Counted from the first letter of the stretch, positions 1 to 11,700 are shown. The stretch is 64,000 bases of DNA from Prorocentrum cordatum (GCA_963575745.1 CAUYUJ010016133.1:158501-222500); one strand, 5' to 3'. Notes: a model not told the origin generated them from the sequence alone. Translations and numbers: made by a program.

Positions 1-420
1 TACTAATACGGCTACGAATAATAATACTAGTAGGAAAACGCATACTAGTAATAATACGGACAAGGATAAAAATTCAACCAAAAATACTATTACTACTAGT
101 AATGATGAGGATAATAGCAAGAGTACGAATATAAATTCGAATGCGAATGCTAATTCGTAAAATGATCGGAATAATAGTAATAGTACGAATGCGGATTCGA
201 ATGATAATACTACGAATGAGAGTAATGATGCGTATCATAATACACATGAACACACGAACAGTAGTATCAATACGAATGAAAGTGCGAATGCAAATAGTAA
301 TCGGACTTCGAATAATATGAAGAGTAAGAATAAGCATAAGAAGAAGAGTACGAATCAACATTCGAATCAGAGTAAGACTATTCATAATAATAGAAATAAT
401 AATACGGAGGGAAGGACGGA
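1..420. repeat. AT-rich imperfect short repeats
   Basis: Irregular AATACGAAT/AATAGTA/ACTAGT units continue to the window edge. No gene is seen. Confidence 0.7.
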
Positions 421-1282
421 GGGAGGGAATGCGATTGTGAGATGTGAAGAGATTGCAGGCTCAGCGGGGCCCAGCGGGATTCCGCCAGGCCTGGCGCCAG
501 GAGATGCAGTGGATGTTAGTCTAAAAGATTCCCGCAGCCAGAGACCCGCGATGTGAAGAGATGGGAAGGGCGAGCAGGGTTTAGCAAGGCTTAGCAGGTG
601 ATAGCAGGGCTTAGCAGCGCTCAGCAGAGCTTAGCAGGGGCAAGCAAGGCTTGGCATGGGCTTAGCAGGGCTCCGCGGGGATTAGCAAGGCTTGATTTTG
701 CAGGGGCGAGCAGGGCTCAGCAGGGGGCGAGCAGGGCTTTGCATTGCTTAGCAGGGAGCTTAGCAGGGGGCTCAGTAGAGCTTAGTGGAGCGAACAGGGC
801 TTAGCAAGGCCCAGCAGGGGATAGCAGGGCTTAGCAGGGCGCAGCAGGGCTCAGCAGTGGGCGAGCAAACATCTTGCTTAGCAGGGCTTAGCGGGAGCTA
901 GCAAGGCTCAGCAAGGCTTAGCGTGGCCCCGAGCGCTCTCTGCGGCTCCTCCGGTGCCGATGTAACGCTTCCAGGGTGCCGGATGCGTTATACTTTCACC
1001 GGATGAAAGGGCGGGGGGTTCTTAAAGGCTTGGTGAGGATATGTAATCGCTTCGGTCATTCTGCCGGCCCGTATTAGTGCACGGCTGTCGAGTGCCCGTG
1101 TGGTCGTTGTCATTGGGGTGCTGCTGGGTCGTTTTTTTGTGTATGGATGGCTGGCTTTGGGTGGTTTCGCAAACGGGAACCATTCTTTCCCCGCCTGAAC
1201 CTTCTGTTTCGGAAGGTGGCGGCTCGTGAATACGATCGCAGGGAACAAGACAACATTCTGCAGTTTCCTTTTTGCATTATTC
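421..1282. repeat. GCAGGGCTTA decamer repeats, then unique DNA
   Basis: From 560 to 930 the sequence is built of degenerate TTAGCAGGGC units. 931-1282 has no recognisable content. Confidence 0.7.
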
Positions 1283-2460
1283 GGGCCCCTTGTGCCCTTT
1301 GGGGCCTCTTAGGAGCCTCTGGGAGCCTCCAGGAGGCCTCTTGGAGCGGAAGGCTCGGATTTTCGGTTCGTGGTTTCCATCTTGGGCCTCTCTTGGGGCT
1401 CTCTTGGAGTCCTTTCGGACCGTCTTGGGCGCCTCTTGGGCTGTCGTGGGGCTCTCTTGGACGGTGGTGGGCCTCTCTTGGAGGCCTCTTGGGCCGTCTT
1501 GGGGTGGTCTTGGAAGCTTCTTGGGCCGTCTTGGAGCGTCGGAAAGGCGAAAAGGCGAGGAAGCCAAAAACCTTGAAAAACCCAAATGGAAATCAATGGT
1601 TTTGGCGCTCTGAGGCTTCGTGGACGTTCATTGGGATCTCGTTGGATGCCTCTCGAGGGCTTCTTGGAGACTCTCGGGAGTCGTTGTCGAGCCTCTTGGG
1701 GTCTCTTTCGGGCCCCTTGTCGCCTTTTGGGGCCTCTTGGGGGCCTCTTGGAGCCTCCAGGAGGCCTCTTGGAGCGGAAGGCTCGGATTCTCGGTTCGTG
1801 GTCTCCATGTTGGGCCCCTCTTGGGGCCCTCTTGGGGTCCTTTTGGACCGTCTTGGGCGCCTCTTGGGCTGTCGTGGGGCCCTGTTGGGCGGTCTTGGGG
1901 CTCTCTTGGAGGCCTCTTGGGCCGTCTTGGGGTGGTCTTGGAAGCTTCTTGGGCCGTCTTGGAGCGTCGGAAAGGCGAAAAGGCGAGGAAACCAAAAACC
2001 TTAAAAAACCCAAATGGAAATCAATGGTTTTGGCGCTCTGAGGCTTCGTGGACGTTCATTGGGATCTCGTTGGATGCCTCTCGAGGGCTTCTTGGAGACT
2101 CTCGGGAGTCGTTGTCGAGCCTCTTGGGGTCTCTTTCGGGCCCCTTGTCGCCTTTTGGGGCCTCTTGGGGGCCTCTTGGAGCCTCCAGGAGGCCTCTTGG
2201 AGCGGAAGGCTCGGATTCTCGGTTCGTGGTCTCCATGTTGGGCCCCTCTTGGGGCCCTCTTGGGGTCCTTTTGGACCGTCTTGGGCGCCTCTTGGGCTGT
2301 CGTGGGGCCCTCTTGGGCGGTCTTGGGGCTCTCTTGGAGGCCTCTTGGGCCGTCTTGGGGTGGTCTTGGAGGCTTCTTGGGCCGTCTTGGAGCGTCGGAA
2401 AGGCGAAAAGGCGAGGAAGCCAAAAACCTTGAAAAACCCAAATGGAAATCAATGATTTTG
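1283..2460 (+). repeat. 428-bp tandem satellite, about 2.75 copies
   Basis: Landmarks recur at a spacing of 428 bp: GGGCCCCTTGT at 1283, 1710 and 2138; AAATGGAAATCAATG near 1587, 2015 and 2443. Units are themselves built of degenerate CTTGGGG/GCCTCTTGG sub-repeats. Long frames across it are by-products of the missing stops in this sequence. 2461-2660 is further degenerate CTTGG-rich sequence. Confidence 0.9.
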
Positions 2461-2660
2461 GCCTCTTGGGGCTCTCTTGGAAAGGGTCGGGGCTCTCTTG
2501 GGACGTCTTGGAAGCTTCTTGGGCCGTCTTGAGGCCGTGTTGGGCGTCTTTGGCCGATCGTTCGGTGATTCGGAACCCTCTTGGACCGTCTTGGAAGCCT
2601 GTTGGGGCCCTCTTGGCGCGCTCCGGGGAGCGTGGAAGGCCGCACCCAGGAGGAAAACCA

Positions 2661-4856
2661 TCTCTGACCCGAGTTTGCTGGGAGTGTCCCGGGACCTTGC
2701 CAGGGTACTTTCCGGCCGGGGGCCCCCAGGGGCCGCTCCGCGCGCGCGAAGTATAACCAGTTACCGGAGATCTTAGCACGTCTCTGGCCCGTTGGGCCGG
2801 CGAATATATTGGCTGTTCCGACGCTGCGCGGATCTCTATCGAAAACGAACACGCACATGGGCTGTTTTTCACTCCCAGGACTTTTTTGCGGGTCGGAGAC
2901 GACGTCGGGGGTGGTCTGGTGTATACTCATTTGATCCGTTTCCCTGGGAATGAACGAAACATGAATACACCAGGGTCCCGAAAACACCCGGATTCGCGTT
3001 TCTTCGCAAATTTCGTGCAGGGCCAGAAAAAGCGTCGGTGTATAGAGTTCGGTTCCCTACTCTTGCAATCGCTTCACGTACACATGATTCGTCGTGGGAT
3101 TGTATCATCGGTTGCTTGTGCAGTCGGCGACCGCGCGTTTGTGTCCCGGCACCGCCGCAGCTGCAGCCCGATCATCAAGACAGGGCCCAGACCTTTACCG
3201 TGCTCTGTCTACTCAGTCCTCACCACCTCCTCCTCGTCCTCTTCCTCCTCCTCCTCACCCTCATCCTCCTCCCCCTTCCCCGCTTCCTCCTCCTCGTCCT
3301 CCTCCTCCTCCTGCTTCTCCTCCTTCCCCTTCTCCTCAATCTCCTCCTTTGCATATCCTCCTCCTCCTCCTCCTCCTCCTCCTCTTCCTCCTCCTCCTCC
3401 TCCTCCGACCGGCAATGAGTGTACCTTGTCGGCGCCGATGCTTGCTCAAAGTTGGAGCGCAGTCCCACTGTATCGGTGTATCGCGTGGTGCACGCTCCCC
3501 GCCCCAGCTTCCAGTTCAGTGGCCAAGCGGCTGAAGCCAACTTCTGCCCCCCCATGCGCGAAGCCGTACTCGACGCGACACCACGGCGCGGCGCGCGCAC
3601 AGGTCGTCCTTGAATCTGGAGACCCAGGACTGGATCCCTGTGGGGAGGGTCGCCCCGTGGCCCGACACTTTGCGCATGCATGTGTGCAGGTGTGCGCCGC
3701 TCCCCGCTGCCGAGGCTGGCCGCGCCAGCGCACTCAGGATGGCAGCCTTCCGCCTCTGAGTGCCCCCCTCCTCCCCCCCGGCCTCCACGGCCGCCCTGTC
3801 TGTCTCAGTCTCTCCTCCTCCTCCTCCTCCTCCTCCTCCTCCTCCTCCTCCTCCTCCTCCTCCTCCTCCTCCCGCTGGTGCAGTAACCTCTGCCTGACCG
3901 CCGCAAAAAAAGTTTAGGTGTGCGAGTCGGCGTGTTTGCTCATCCGTCTTCTGTGCTCTGCACCCCATCGCGCCTCTGTCTGGACCAGGCTGGGTCGGCC
4001 AAGCAGTCGCAGGAGTCGGATCTGTTCGACACCGGGTTCACTCTGCGCGACATCAGCCCGGACCGTCCCTCAGCTTGCTTCGACCCTGATATTGCAGCAG
4101 GTAGTTCCCATTCGCTCCCCAGTACCACTGGGATGTATGTTCGGCGCCAGGAAGGCAGTGGGAGACTGGATCCAGTTTCGTTGCCGCGCATCCCTACCAC
4201 CGCACAGATTGTTCACCGTGTTCGGGCCCCTGCCGGGGCCCTCCACAGGGCCCAGGAGGAGGAAGAGCTGGTCCTGGGGAAAGCTCCGGGGTCTAGGACC
4301 CAGCTTCTTCCAGACCCCGTCATGCCCTTCACCGCGAACCGACATTCCGGGCCTCTTAGACAGGACTGGGGCTCGACTTTCTTCACCCGGACGTCGCCGA
4401 TGCGTCGCCGATGCATCGGCGGCGGCGTGGTGCGATCCGCCGACCCCATCTGCTCGGGCCCCGTGTGGGAGGCCCCCAGATACCGACGTTTGTGCTGGAG
4501 GGCCCTCGGCGACACGGCTGGAGTCGCGCCGGAGTTCTGGTCAGAGCGCGCCCTGGGAGAGATCCTTGGAGGGGCGGTGTCGGCATCTCTCTGTTCCCCC
4601 GCGGAAGGGCGGGGACGACGACCAGCAGCAGTTCTCGCCCACTCTCAGCAAGGTTCGCTCTCAGCGTCGCCGTAGATGTTGTCGATTTGGAGAGAACGTC
4701 GCCTGCCTAACAGCGGCTGGGTGCAATCCGTCGGCCACACCTGCTCCGGCCCAATGTTGGCAGCCGCAGCGCTCCCGCCCCCCCTCAAGCGCGCCAGCGT
4801 CGGGAATTCCATTCCAGCGCGCGCCTACAGAGTCGGGGGTGATGAGCGGCTGAATA
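2661..4856. other. Mosaic: TCC tracts in unique DNA
   Basis: TCC/CCT tracts occupy 3216-3415 and 3810-3872. 4385-4580 contains CGCCGATGCRTC palindromic clusters related to 11330-11490. Nothing else is recognisable, and open frames are composition artefacts. Confidence 0.5.
2916..2973. repeat. Imperfect inverted repeat
   Basis: CTGGTGTAT at 2916 and ATACACCAG ending 2973 pair. The bases between pair only partly. Confidence 0.4.
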
Positions 4857-5030
4857 CAGTCAACCAGCATAGCAAGGAAGGGCAATGTTCCCCAGTGGTA
4901 CCCCTGCATCCTTCCCTCCAAGGTCCATCCCTGGCTACTTTCGTGAGCCGCGCCCCGCTCGAAAAGCCTCGAAGCGGCCTCCCACGTCCCTTGCGTCCTT
5001 ATCGCGCATCCTCAATATGCGGGTCGCCTG
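4857..5030. mobile_element. CAGTCAACC-family foldback element, copy 1
   Basis: The left end CAGTCAACCAGCATAGCAAG is mirrored by the right end CGCATCCTCAATATGCGGGT plus CGCCTG. The interior GCCGCGCCCCGCTCGAAAAG is shared with 20179-20331. Confidence 0.55.
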
Positions 5031-5100
5031 CACCTCACCCTACGTCGTCACTGCACCTGCGCCGACCGTCAAGACATCTCCCCTCGTTGTCGCTTCGTCC

Positions 5101-5273
5101 ACAGTGGAGACCCATGCCAAGAAACGCCCTGCTTGCCTCCAGGGTGCCCTGGGTTTCTCGGGTGTTGATGGTTTCGCCATGGAAGCCGTGGCGCTCCCAC
5201 ACCAAAACTCTGTGGACGTCCCGTCCTGGGGTCTCAGGGTTGGGTTTCTTGTGGTCGGGCCCCTGCTGCACTG
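5101..5273. mobile_element. Short TIR element (CAGTGG ends), copy 2
   Basis: ACAGTGGAGACCCATGCCAA through GGGTCTCAGGGTTGGGTTTC matches 49146-49300. The right end GCTGCACTG is eroded. Confidence 0.6.
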
Positions 5274-5430
5274 CCCAGCAGCTCCTGGAGAGGCCGCCGG
5301 GTGCTGCACGACGACTGCGAGGCCAGGTGCCCTGGGGGCCGGCACGCAGGAGCACCCTGGGCGACGATTGGCGAATCGGGTTCCGGGGCCTGCTCGTGCA
5401 CGTCGTCGTCGTCCTCGTTGAAGTTCTCTG

Positions 5431-5593
5431 GCCGTCCTCCTCCTTCTCCTCCTCCTCCTCCTCCTCCTTCTCCTCCTCTCCCTCATCATCATCATCCTCC
5501 TCCTCCTCCTGCTCCGCCTCCTTCGCCTCCTCCTCCTTCTCCTCCTCCTCCTCCTCCTCCTCCTCCTCCTCCTCCTCCTCCTCCTCCTCCTCC
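5431..5593 (+). repeat. TCC microsatellite
   Basis: Nearly uninterrupted TCC with minor TTC/ATC variants. Confidence 0.9.
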
Positions 5594-5659
5594 CCCAGCG
5601 GCGGACAATTAATTACGTGTATGTGTAATCACCCCCGCTGGCTCGTTTACACTCTACGG

Positions 5660-5832
5660 GCGAAGAACGGTATAATATATATATATATATATATGTTCGT
5701 TGTCGCGGACGCCTGTCTCAGGGCGGCTGGAAAGTGTATACCCTTGCGGTGGCACGTCAAGGTATAAACTTTCCAGCCGCCCTGGGGCAGCGCCCCCGGT
5801 GACGGAAAAGTTTGTTTTATGCCGTTCTTCGC
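5660..5832. mobile_element. Foldback element with nested hairpin
   Basis: The outer inverted ends are GCGAAGAACGGTATAA and TTATGCCGTTCTTCGC. Inside is a strong hairpin, 5719-5784 (CAGGGCGGCTGGAAAGT and ACTTTCCAGCCGCCCTG), plus a TA run at 5672-5693. Confidence 0.7.
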
Positions 5833-5842
5833 TCGCTACTAC

Positions 5843-6375
5843 ACGCTCTACGAGGCGCAGGCTGTCGGCCCGCCATGCGGATGGCGACGCCCCGTCTGGG
5901 TCGCTCGCCAGCTCGCTGGCTCTCTGCAGCTCTGCCCTCCCCTGGGCGTCGCCCGTTCGGCGTCGCCCGCCGCTTGCCGGCCCCCCGCTGCCCGCCAGCC
6001 CCCTGGCCGGCCCCGCGCGCCGGCGGCGCACAATGCTGCCTCCGCCGCCGAAAAGGAACAAGCTGCCTCCGCCGCCGCGCTGCCCCGCCCCTGCCGCTGC
6101 CCCGTGAGGGGCTAGCGCCTTCCCCCCATTCTGCCCCCCGGGGTCCCCAGCACGTCCTTGGGTGCCTCGCTGGGCCTCGGCGTTCGCTCGCGCCGCCGGG
6201 ACTGGCTGCCGAGCGTGCGAGTGGTTTCTCGGCCCCCGCAGCGTGCGATCAGAGTGTGCGTCCTCGTCCCCCTTTCTGCGCCTTTTTCTGCAGCGCCACC
6301 TTGCATCAGCTCGCTCACCGCGTGCACCTTCACCAGGCTGGACGCGGACAGTCCGCTCAGCGTTCGCCTCAGAAT
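5843..6375. other. GC-rich unique DNA, no gene seen
   Basis: CCGCC-rich sequence; frames lack stops because of composition. No domain is visible. Confidence 0.4.
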
Positions 6376-6655
6376 CTGACCAGAAGAAGAGAAGGAGGAG
6401 GAGGAGGAGGAGGAGGAGGAGGAGGAGGAGGAGGGAGGAGGAGGAGGAGGAGAGGAGGAGGGAGGAGGAGGAGGGAGGGGGAGGAGGAAGGAGGAGAGGA
6501 GGAGAGGAGGGGAGGAGAGGGAGGAGGGAGGAGGGAGGAGGAGAAGAGGAGAAGAGGAGAAGAGGAGAAGAGGAGAAGAGGAGAAGAGGAGAAGAGGAGA
6601 AGAGGAGAAGAGGAGAAGAGGAGAAGAGGAGAAGAGGAGAGGGAGGGAGGGAGCC
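6376..6655 (+). repeat. GGA then GAAGAG purine tract
   Basis: GGA repeats grade into a regular GGAGAAGA array (6540-6640). Pure purine on the plus strand for about 270 bp. Confidence 0.9.
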
Positions 6656-6729
6656 TCCTCTGAACCACCACCCTGGCTGCACCTCCCCTCGTTCTCCCGC
6701 GTCTCGCCGCTCCTCCCCCGCCCGAGGCC

Positions 6730-6845
6730 GCGATCCGGACCTGGCTGGCGCTGCAGATCATCAGCCTGGTGTTCTCTGTGCTGCTGTGGAGCGAGGTGTC
6801 CGGGCACCTCGCGGAGTACGACGAGACAGGCGCCTGCGCGGGTCG
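6730..6845 (+). CDS. Possible isolated exon (hydrophobic segment)
   Basis: One frame reads AIRTWLALQIISLVFSVLLW followed by SEVSGHLAEYDETGACAG, a plausible membrane helix with an acidic tail, unlike the surrounding low-complexity. Splice sites are not convincing and no family is recognised. It may equally be a retroelement remnant or chance. Confidence 0.2.
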
Positions 6846-6877
6846 ACCCCTGCGGGGAGCGGCTCGGGCCTTCGCCG

Positions 6878-7078
6878 AAGGACGCACGGCATGAACACGA
6901 GCTTGTGGCGCGCCCCGCGCGGATTTCTTGGAGATCTGCGCTGGACCCCACCACCCCCGGCGGCGCCTCCAGCGCCGCCCCTTGCGCGCCCCGCGCGCCA
7001 GGGAGGGGGCTCCAGCGCAGATATCGAAGAAGCCCGCGCGGGGCGCCAACACTTTCTGCTCACAGCGCCGTCTTTGAT
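6878..7078. mobile_element. CGCGCGG-family palindromic element, copy 1
   Basis: The arms CGCCCCGCGCGGATTTCTTG and its complement (…AAGAAGCCCGCGCGGGGCGC) enclose a GGCGGCGCC-rich centre. ATCTGCGCTGGACCCC and GGGGCTCCAGCGCAGAT also pair. Confidence 0.65.
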
Positions 7079-7371
7079 ACATGCTCCGCGTGCGGATCGT
7101 GCATTAACCATGCAGGGGTTTGGTATTAAAAGCAACGAAGGGCTCATGCAAAAAAATAAGCACACATTAATAATGAACTTAAGCTCCAATATTAAAAGTC
7201 ATATGTATCAAAACCTGCCCTGTACGGCGTTGTTTTTTTTTCTACGCCTGGAGGGCCCTGAGGCCCTCGAGCTGCCCAGGCCAGACGCGGGAGAGCAAGG
7301 ACCACCTCGCAGAGCGCACAACAAGTTTATGTTTACGCCTGGAGGCTCGAGCTTCCTAGTCAATCCTGGAA

Positions 7372-7538
7372 GTCGGGCCTGCCCCTCTACAGGAGGAAGA
7401 TTCAAAAATAGTGTGTGTACATATATATATATATATATATGGAGACGTTGTTTCTTATGTGTTTGTCGTGCTTGGAAGTCTTCTTGTGCTGTTTTTCAGT
7501 TGTCCGCCAAAACCCGCCTGCAGGAGGGCACGCCCGAC
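7372..7538. mobile_element. GTCGGGC-family foldback (MITE-like) element
   Basis: The left end GTCGGGCCTGCCCCTCTACA is inverted at the right end (CCGCCTGCAGGAGGGCACGC then CCGAC). The interior holds TTCAAAAATAG, a TA run and a GGAGACG segment shared with other copies. Confidence 0.7.
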
Positions 7539-7665
7539 CTAAGGCAAGACGCAGGAGCAAGGACCACCTTCTTGGGCTCCGTCTGGTGTTCGGGCCGCTG
7601 GCTCATATAGGTCGAGCTCGTGGAGAACCTGCTCGTGCCCGAGGCTCGCCGTGGCCTGCAAGGCC

Positions 7666-7955
7666 CCTTCGTTCCCTCCTCCTTCTTCCTCCTCCTCCTC
7701 CTCCTCCTCCTCCTCTCTCCTCCTCCTCCTCCTCCTCCTCCTCCTCCCCCTCCTCCTGCTCCTCCTCCTCCTCCTGCTCCTCTCTCCTCCTCCCTCCTCC
7801 TCCTCCTCCTCCTGCTCCTCCTCCTCCTCCTCCTCCTCCTCCTCCTCCTCCTCCTCCTCCTCCTCCTCCCTCCCCCTCCTCCTCCTCCTCCTCCTCCTCC
7901 TCCTCCTCCTCCTCCTCCTCCTCCTCCTCCTCCTCCTCCTCCTCCTCCTCCTCTC
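7666..7955 (+). repeat. Long TCC microsatellite
   Basis: About 290 bp of TCC with occasional CTC and TGC interruptions; among the longest pyrimidine tracts in the window. Confidence 0.95.
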
Positions 7956-9445
7956 ATTCGGCGCCCCCTGCTGGGTGACACGACGGCTGTAAGCTCGAGT
8001 TTTCCGATGGCGCCGAGTCGCCGGCAGACCGCTGGGCGCTTTGGGACGCACCGGTCCGGTGGGGGGCCCTTCCGCCTCTGCGGCGCTTGACGGAGTCCCG
8101 CGACGGCTGGGCGGCCGCCGGCGGGGTGCCCTCGGCAAGGGGTTTTTTGGAGGGAGGAGCAGGGCAGGAGGGGGGAGGGCAGGGGGGAGTGGAGAAGAAT
8201 AGAACAACATCGCGGAGAAGGAGAAGTGAGGGAGGCAAAGAGGCAGGAGGAGAAGGCAGAGGAGGGCGACGCCGTCATACACCTATTTGGGAGCTGATGA
8301 CAGGGTCAGAACAGACGGAACGCTCCAGCACCGGCGGGAGGAGGAGGAGGAGGAGGAGGAGGAGGAGGAGGAGGAGGAGGAGAAGGGCAAGGTTCTCGAT
8401 GGCCTCAGGGGCGTTAGCATGCTTGGAGTGAATTCTACGTGGTTCCAGGCCCCTGCCCAAAGAGACGCTCCGAAGAGACGTCCTCCTCGTCCTCGTCCTC
8501 ACTCTTCCTCGTGCTCTTCCTCCTCACCTCGTCATCCTCATCCACTGCCTCCTTCACCTCCTCCACCCTCCCCCTCCCCTCCTCATCCTTACCCTCCTCA
8601 TCTACCCATCCCCCACTCATCCTTCCCCCCCCTCATCATTCCCCCCCCCCCCTCATCTTTCCTCCTCATATCCCCCTCCCCTCCCCCCTCTCCTCCCACG
8701 CCATCCCCCTCCTCCCCCCTCCTCCCCCCTCCTCCCCCCTCCTCCCACTCCGCCTTTTCCTCCTCCCCCTGATCCTCATCCTCGTCTTCCTGGCGCCATA
8801 CCAACGATGGCAAGGGGAAGCTCAGTCCATGCCATCAACCTTCACCTCTAGACGTGTCGACAGAAACAAACAGGACGGGCGCTTTTGTCTGCGACACCGG
8901 CGTCCAGAGAGGGGTGCCTTCGGAGCCCAGATCGAGAAGCAGCTGCCCACGACGAGATCTGGTCCCGTGGATGGGGCCGAGAAATCTGCGGCCCACGTCG
9001 AGGAAACAGTGGCGGCATTGGAGGTCTGGGAAGGCTTTGTTCTGTGCTCACCTAATCCGTCTCGGGTCACTGCACAGCCATCAGAGGCAGCGATAGGCGG
9101 GGATAGCCATAGGGGGGACGCATCGACCACCAATCGCCCATCGATCGCCGATATGTGCCCGATAGCCCCAACTTGCCCAGGAAGGTGCGGATCCACTATC
9201 GGGGGCCGATCGCCGATCTACCGGCGATCTGCGATCTATCGCCGATTCCGTGTCGATGCGTCCCCCCTGTGCCAGTCCACCTCCCATCGCTGCCCCTCAA
9301 GCCAAGCCGAACAGTGGGGACGTGTTGTTCTCCAGGGGTGCCCATCCCTCCCTGCCTCTCGGCCCGCTCCCCAGCCGTTGGCCACGGAGGGAGTGGGCTT
9401 GCGTTCGGGGTGGCCAGGGGCCGTGCATGTTCACCGTAGGCGTAC
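7956..9445. other. Unique DNA with GGA and CCTC tracts and a CGATCGCC cluster
   Basis: A GGA tract lies at 8335-8385 and a CCTC/CCCCTC-rich tract at 8470-8770. 9095-9250 is dense in GATCGCCGAT-type palindromes. No gene is recognised. Confidence 0.5.
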
Positions 9446-9591
9446 GTCGGTCCCTCCACAGGAGGAGTATCCAAAAATTAGCATATGAAAAACAAGTCCG
9501 GGGACGGTGCTCGACCATTTTTGATTCTGGTTGAATCTTGTTCGAGTCTGTGCGTTCCTCCAAAATCCGCCTGCAGGGGGGCAGGCCCGAC
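9446..9591. mobile_element. GTCGGGC-family foldback element
   Basis: Left end GTCGGTCCCTCCACAGGAGG; right end AAAATCCGCCTGCAGGGGGG then CAGGCCCGAC. The internal CCGGGGACGGTG matches other copies. Confidence 0.7.
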
Positions 9592-9734
9592 TTGACCGCA
9601 GGCTCGTGCCCACGTTGACGCGGCGGCGACCCCGGCGCGGGCGTTCCCAGAGGAGCGCCGCCGTCGGCCCGGAGGCAGCCGGGACGGAACGGCCAGTCGG
9701 GCAGGACGGAAGGGGGGGGTTGGGAAAGGGGGGC

Positions 9735-9840
9735 TTACGAAATTTGCTGCATGCAGCTGGTTTCGGCCCCGCCGAGGGGCCCGTTCCTCGACACGTGGCC
9801 GCCGCCGGCGCCGGGAGGCGCCGGGAAAATCAGCCACGTG
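9735..9840 (+). repeat. Dispersed repeat R4, copy 1
   Basis: CTGCATGCAGCTGGTTTCGG and GAGGGGCCCGTTCCTCGACA recur at 61392-61440. A diverged copy lies at 44368-44455. Confidence 0.6.
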
Positions 9841-10080
9841 AGCTGATTCTCAACCCCCCCCCTTTGCTATCCCCCCTTGCGCCCGACCCGAGCCAGGCGA
9901 TCGAGCAGCGATCGGGGCCCTTGCGGGGCGAACGCTCCGCGCGGCGTCGGGGAGCAGCGCCGAGGCCGCCAGGACGCGGAGCCGCCGCCGCGCTCGTCCT
10001 CGCGAGCGGGTCGCGCGGCCGTCCGCCGCGGGCCGGCGCCGTGGAGCGCCAGGGCGCTGTGGCCAGCAGGAGTGGGCGGG

Positions 10081-11330
10081 CCAGGAGCGCAGGAGGAGGC
10101 GAAGGAGGAGAAGGAGGAGGAGGTAGGAGGAGGAGGAGGAGGAGGAGGAGGAGGAGGAGGAGGCGGAGGTAGGAGGAGAAGGAGGAGGAGGTAGGAGGAG
10201 AAGGAGGAGGAGGAGGAGGCGGTCCATGAGCACAGGAGGAGCGTAGAAGGAGCGTAGGAGGTCAAGGAGAGGGAGGAGGAGGAGGAGGAGGAGGAGGAGG
10301 ATGAGGCGGAGGCGGAGGCGGAGGTAGGAGGAGGAGGAGGCGGACCAAGAGGAGGATGAGGAGAGACTGTACGTACTACGTGCAGTTGGGGCGTCATGGA
10401 GCTCAGGGTCTCCGCATATTACCCGGCAGGTAGGGGAGAGTAGCGCATCCACGTCTTGCGCCTTGGGCCCCGCTCCTCCTCGCCCTCCTCTCCTCTCCTC
10501 GTCCGTCCCCTCCCCCGTTCTTCCTCGGTATGCCTCCATCCCCTCATCTATCCTGTTCCCTCCTCACTCATCACCCTTCCTCCCTCCTCCTTCTCTGTTC
10601 ATCCACTCTCCCTCCATGCTCACTGTCCTCCTCCCGCATCCATACTCCATCCTCCATGCCTTCCTCCTTCCGGCTGGTCCTCCTTCATCCTCCCTGCTTA
10701 TCCTCGCCATCCTCACCCTAATCCTCCAATGCTGCACGCTCTCGTACGGCTTGCGATCTTGGCGCAACCCCGTGACTATAATACCCTTCCTGACCTGATC
10801 TCGATTCTGCCCAGCTCAGAAGGCGGCGCCGATGCCATGCGATGGTCCATGCCGCGAGGAGACATGAGAAGAAGATGAGGAGAGGAGGGAGAAGGGTGAT
10901 GCAGAGAGACGAGGGAAGACGGGAGATGAAGATGGGGGGAGGTAAGAGGAGGGAGAAGGGAGGAGGGAGGAGGGAGGCGACGCCGAGGAAGAGGAGGAGC
11001 CAGGAAGGAAGAGGGCAGGAAGCTGGCAACGACGCCGGCGACGAAGACGACCCCGCTGCAGGAAGAGGACGAAGAGGAGGCGGACGGGAGGACGGTGAGA
11101 GCGAGAGGAGGAGAAGGAAGAGGGAGGAGGAGCAGGAGCAGGAGAGCGATGGCAGAGACGACGAGGACGGCGGCGGCGACGACGGCGACCCCGGCCCAGT
11201 CGCCCGCGAGTGCTCGCAGCCCCAGATGGCGGCGCACGGGGTCTGCCACGGCCCCGCGTGGAACGTCTCCGCGTGGGAGGACTTCGTGGTCGGGGGCCCG
11301 GAGTTCATCCTCAGGCCGGCGCCCGCCCAC
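10081..11330. repeat. Purine/pyrimidine-rich stretch
   Basis: GGA-rich at 10081-10345, CCTC-rich at 10480-10710, GGA/GAA-rich at 10855-11150. 11170-11330 reads VARECSQPQMAAHGVCHGPA-WNVSAWEDFVVGGPEFIL in one frame, a weak exon candidate. Confidence 0.5.
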
Positions 11331-11490
11331 GCGGGGTCCAAGGGGACGGGCCCGCCGGATCGCGCCGCATCGCCGATGCATCCGCGGCGCGGCTCGATGT
11401 GGAGCACACGTTGCCGATGCATCGCCGATGCATCGCCGACGCCTCGGCGATGCACCGGCGACGCGGCGCGATGCTCCGACTCCAGTGAGG
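11331..11490. repeat. GATGCATCGCC palindromic cluster
   Basis: CGATGCATCG-like 10-bp palindromes repeat at least four times; related to 4385-4425. Confidence 0.55.
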
Positions 11491-11552
11491 CAGCCTTCAC
11501 CCCTGTTTCCAGGAAAGCTCTGGACAACCTTCTTGAGGACAAGCACCCAGCA

Positions 11553-11596
11553 AACACACACGCACACACGCACACACACACACGCACACACACACG

Positions 11597-11628
<32 letters not shown>

Positions 11629-11666
11629 CACGCACAGTCACACACGCACACACACACACACACACA

Positions 11667-11698
<32 letters not shown>

Positions 11699-11700
11699 CA

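Noticed and set aside
1147-2987. Repeated SWGPLGxLL-like protein frames
   Set aside because: They translate the 428-bp satellite. The period is not a multiple of three, so frames change between units, which argues against selection for protein.
7496-8278. Long ORFs encoding poly-Ser, poly-Leu, poly-Pro, poly-Gly, poly-Arg or poly-Glu
   Set aside because: They are translations of TCC/GGA microsatellites, open in all frames and both strands for lack of stop codons.
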